A program made the position numbers and the translations under genes. Below the pieces are notes generated by a model. The model made no database searches. It worked only from the letters and a program-made list of their open reading frames with translations, and had not been told where the DNA came from. This document shows, piece by piece, positions 14,365 to 14,811 of a stretch of 14,811 nucleotides of DNA. Every line of letters begins with the position of its first letter. The stretch's first letter is position 1. Source of the DNA: Pseudolabrys sp. (GTDB taxonomy: Bacteria > Pseudomonadota > Alphaproteobacteria > Rhizobiales > Xanthobacteraceae); contig JAHCKF010000041.1 in assembly GCA_026125925.1 (NCBI GenBank), positions 1 to 14,811 of the forward strand, written 5' to 3'.

Positions 14365-14811
14365 GTGAATCGTCGGCAGTTCCTGACCACGACGGCCGTG
14401 GCGACGGCCGCGGCCGTGGTGCCGTTGAAGTATGCGGGCATCGGCGCGTCGCAGCCAGCCTCCGCCGCCGTACCGCAACGTCCCCCTGTGCCGTTCGATC
14501 CGGCGAATGTTCGGCAGATGGCAAAGGAACTGGCGCAGAAGCCGTTCCAGGCGCCCGACCAGAAGCTGCCCGCCAATCTCAAGGACATCGATTACGACCA
14601 GTACCGCAAGATCCGCTTCAAGCCAGATCGCGCCATCTGGCGTGATGAGAAGCTGCCGTTTCAGTTGCAACTGTTCCACCGCGGCTTCTTTTACGCCAGC
14701 CGCGTCGATCTCTTCGAAGTCTCCGGCGGCAAGGCCAGCGCCATCGTCTACTCGCCGGACCTGTTCACCTTCGAGGACATCAAGGCGCCGGACCCGGGCA
14801 ATGATCTCGGC
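14365..14811 (+). CDS. opgG: Periplasmic glucan biosynthesis protein OpgG/OpgD (3' truncated by the window edge)
   Basis: The frame is open to the window end, giving the first 149 residues of a protein that is usually about 500-550 residues. It starts with a twin-arginine signal (NRRQFLTTT, then an Ala/Val core and ASA near residue 34). The mature part matches OpgG/OpgD: FDPANVRQMAKELA, DYDQYRKIRFKP, ALWRDE-like AIWRDEKLPFQLQLFHRG and VYSPDLFTFED. These proteins shape osmoregulated periplasmic glucans in the periplasm. The Tat signal resembles E. coli OpgD more than OpgG, so the symbol is uncertain. I chose GTG 14365 because GGGGAG lies about 9 bases upstream; ATG 14347 and GTG 14356 are in-frame alternatives. 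Confidence 0.88.
   Translation, partial: MNRRQFLTTTAVATAAAVVPLKYAGIGASQPASAAVPQRPPVPFDPANVRQMAKELAQKPFQAPDQKLPANLKDIDYDQYRKIRFKPDRAIWRDEKLPFQLQLFHRGFFYASRVDLFEVSGGKASAIVYSPDLFTFEDIKAPDPGNDLG

Overview
This window looks like ordinary chromosomal DNA of a GC-rich alphaproteobacterium of the order Hyphomicrobiales (Rhizobiales), probably near Bradyrhizobium, Rhodopseudomonas or Pseudolabrys. The reasons are a Ros/MucR-type regulator, several domain families largely confined to this group (DUF2336, DUF1491, DUF5330, DUF6456), a DivJ/PleC-like cell-cycle type histidine kinase and TTAA-N7-TTAA-like (CtrA-like) motifs. I see no insertion sequence, phage gene, CRISPR array, tRNA or rRNA. Coding density is high and base use is uniform.

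Layout. (1) 1-1214: the 3' end of an unrecognised gene (+) abuts, stop codon to stop codon, a lipoprotein gene (-) that lies just downstream of a small 61-codon gene (-). (2) 1416-2339: a DUF2336 protein (+), divergent from that pair. (3) 5340-2342 (-): a probable three-gene operon, a membrane-anchored PAS histidine kinase, then a membrane-anchored peptidoglycan-binding-domain protein whose start overlaps the kinase stop, then a DUF1491 protein. (4) 5341-5777: a 437-bp intergenic region with a CtrA-like motif and a perfect 8+8 bp palindrome. (5) 5778-6814: DUF5330 exported protein, a strong hairpin, then sufE, converging on (6) a DUF6456 protein (-), mucR (-) with a recognisable promoter in an AT-rich block, and a membrane protein (-) with a long Pro/Glu-rich linker. 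(7) 9766-14217 (+): sodB with a textbook terminator, an FAD-dependent amine oxidase, a type II haloacid dehalogenase and a YadG/YadH-like ABC-2 transporter pair. (8) 14365 to the end: the 5' part of a Tat-exported periplasmic glucan biosynthesis protein (OpgG/OpgD family).

Working together: the kinase, peptidoglycan-binding protein and DUF1491 protein are probably co-transcribed and may link signalling to the cell envelope. The ABC pair is translationally coupled and forms one exporter. sufE (Fe-S assembly) and sodB (superoxide removal) are stress or metal related housekeeping genes. I did not find a clearly new multi-gene system. The most interesting signals are regulatory and structural: a MucR protein whose zinc-finger ligands are mostly replaced, palindromes placed over candidate promoters, three GGAAC motifs before sodB and CtrA-like sites at the kinase and DUF2336 promoters.
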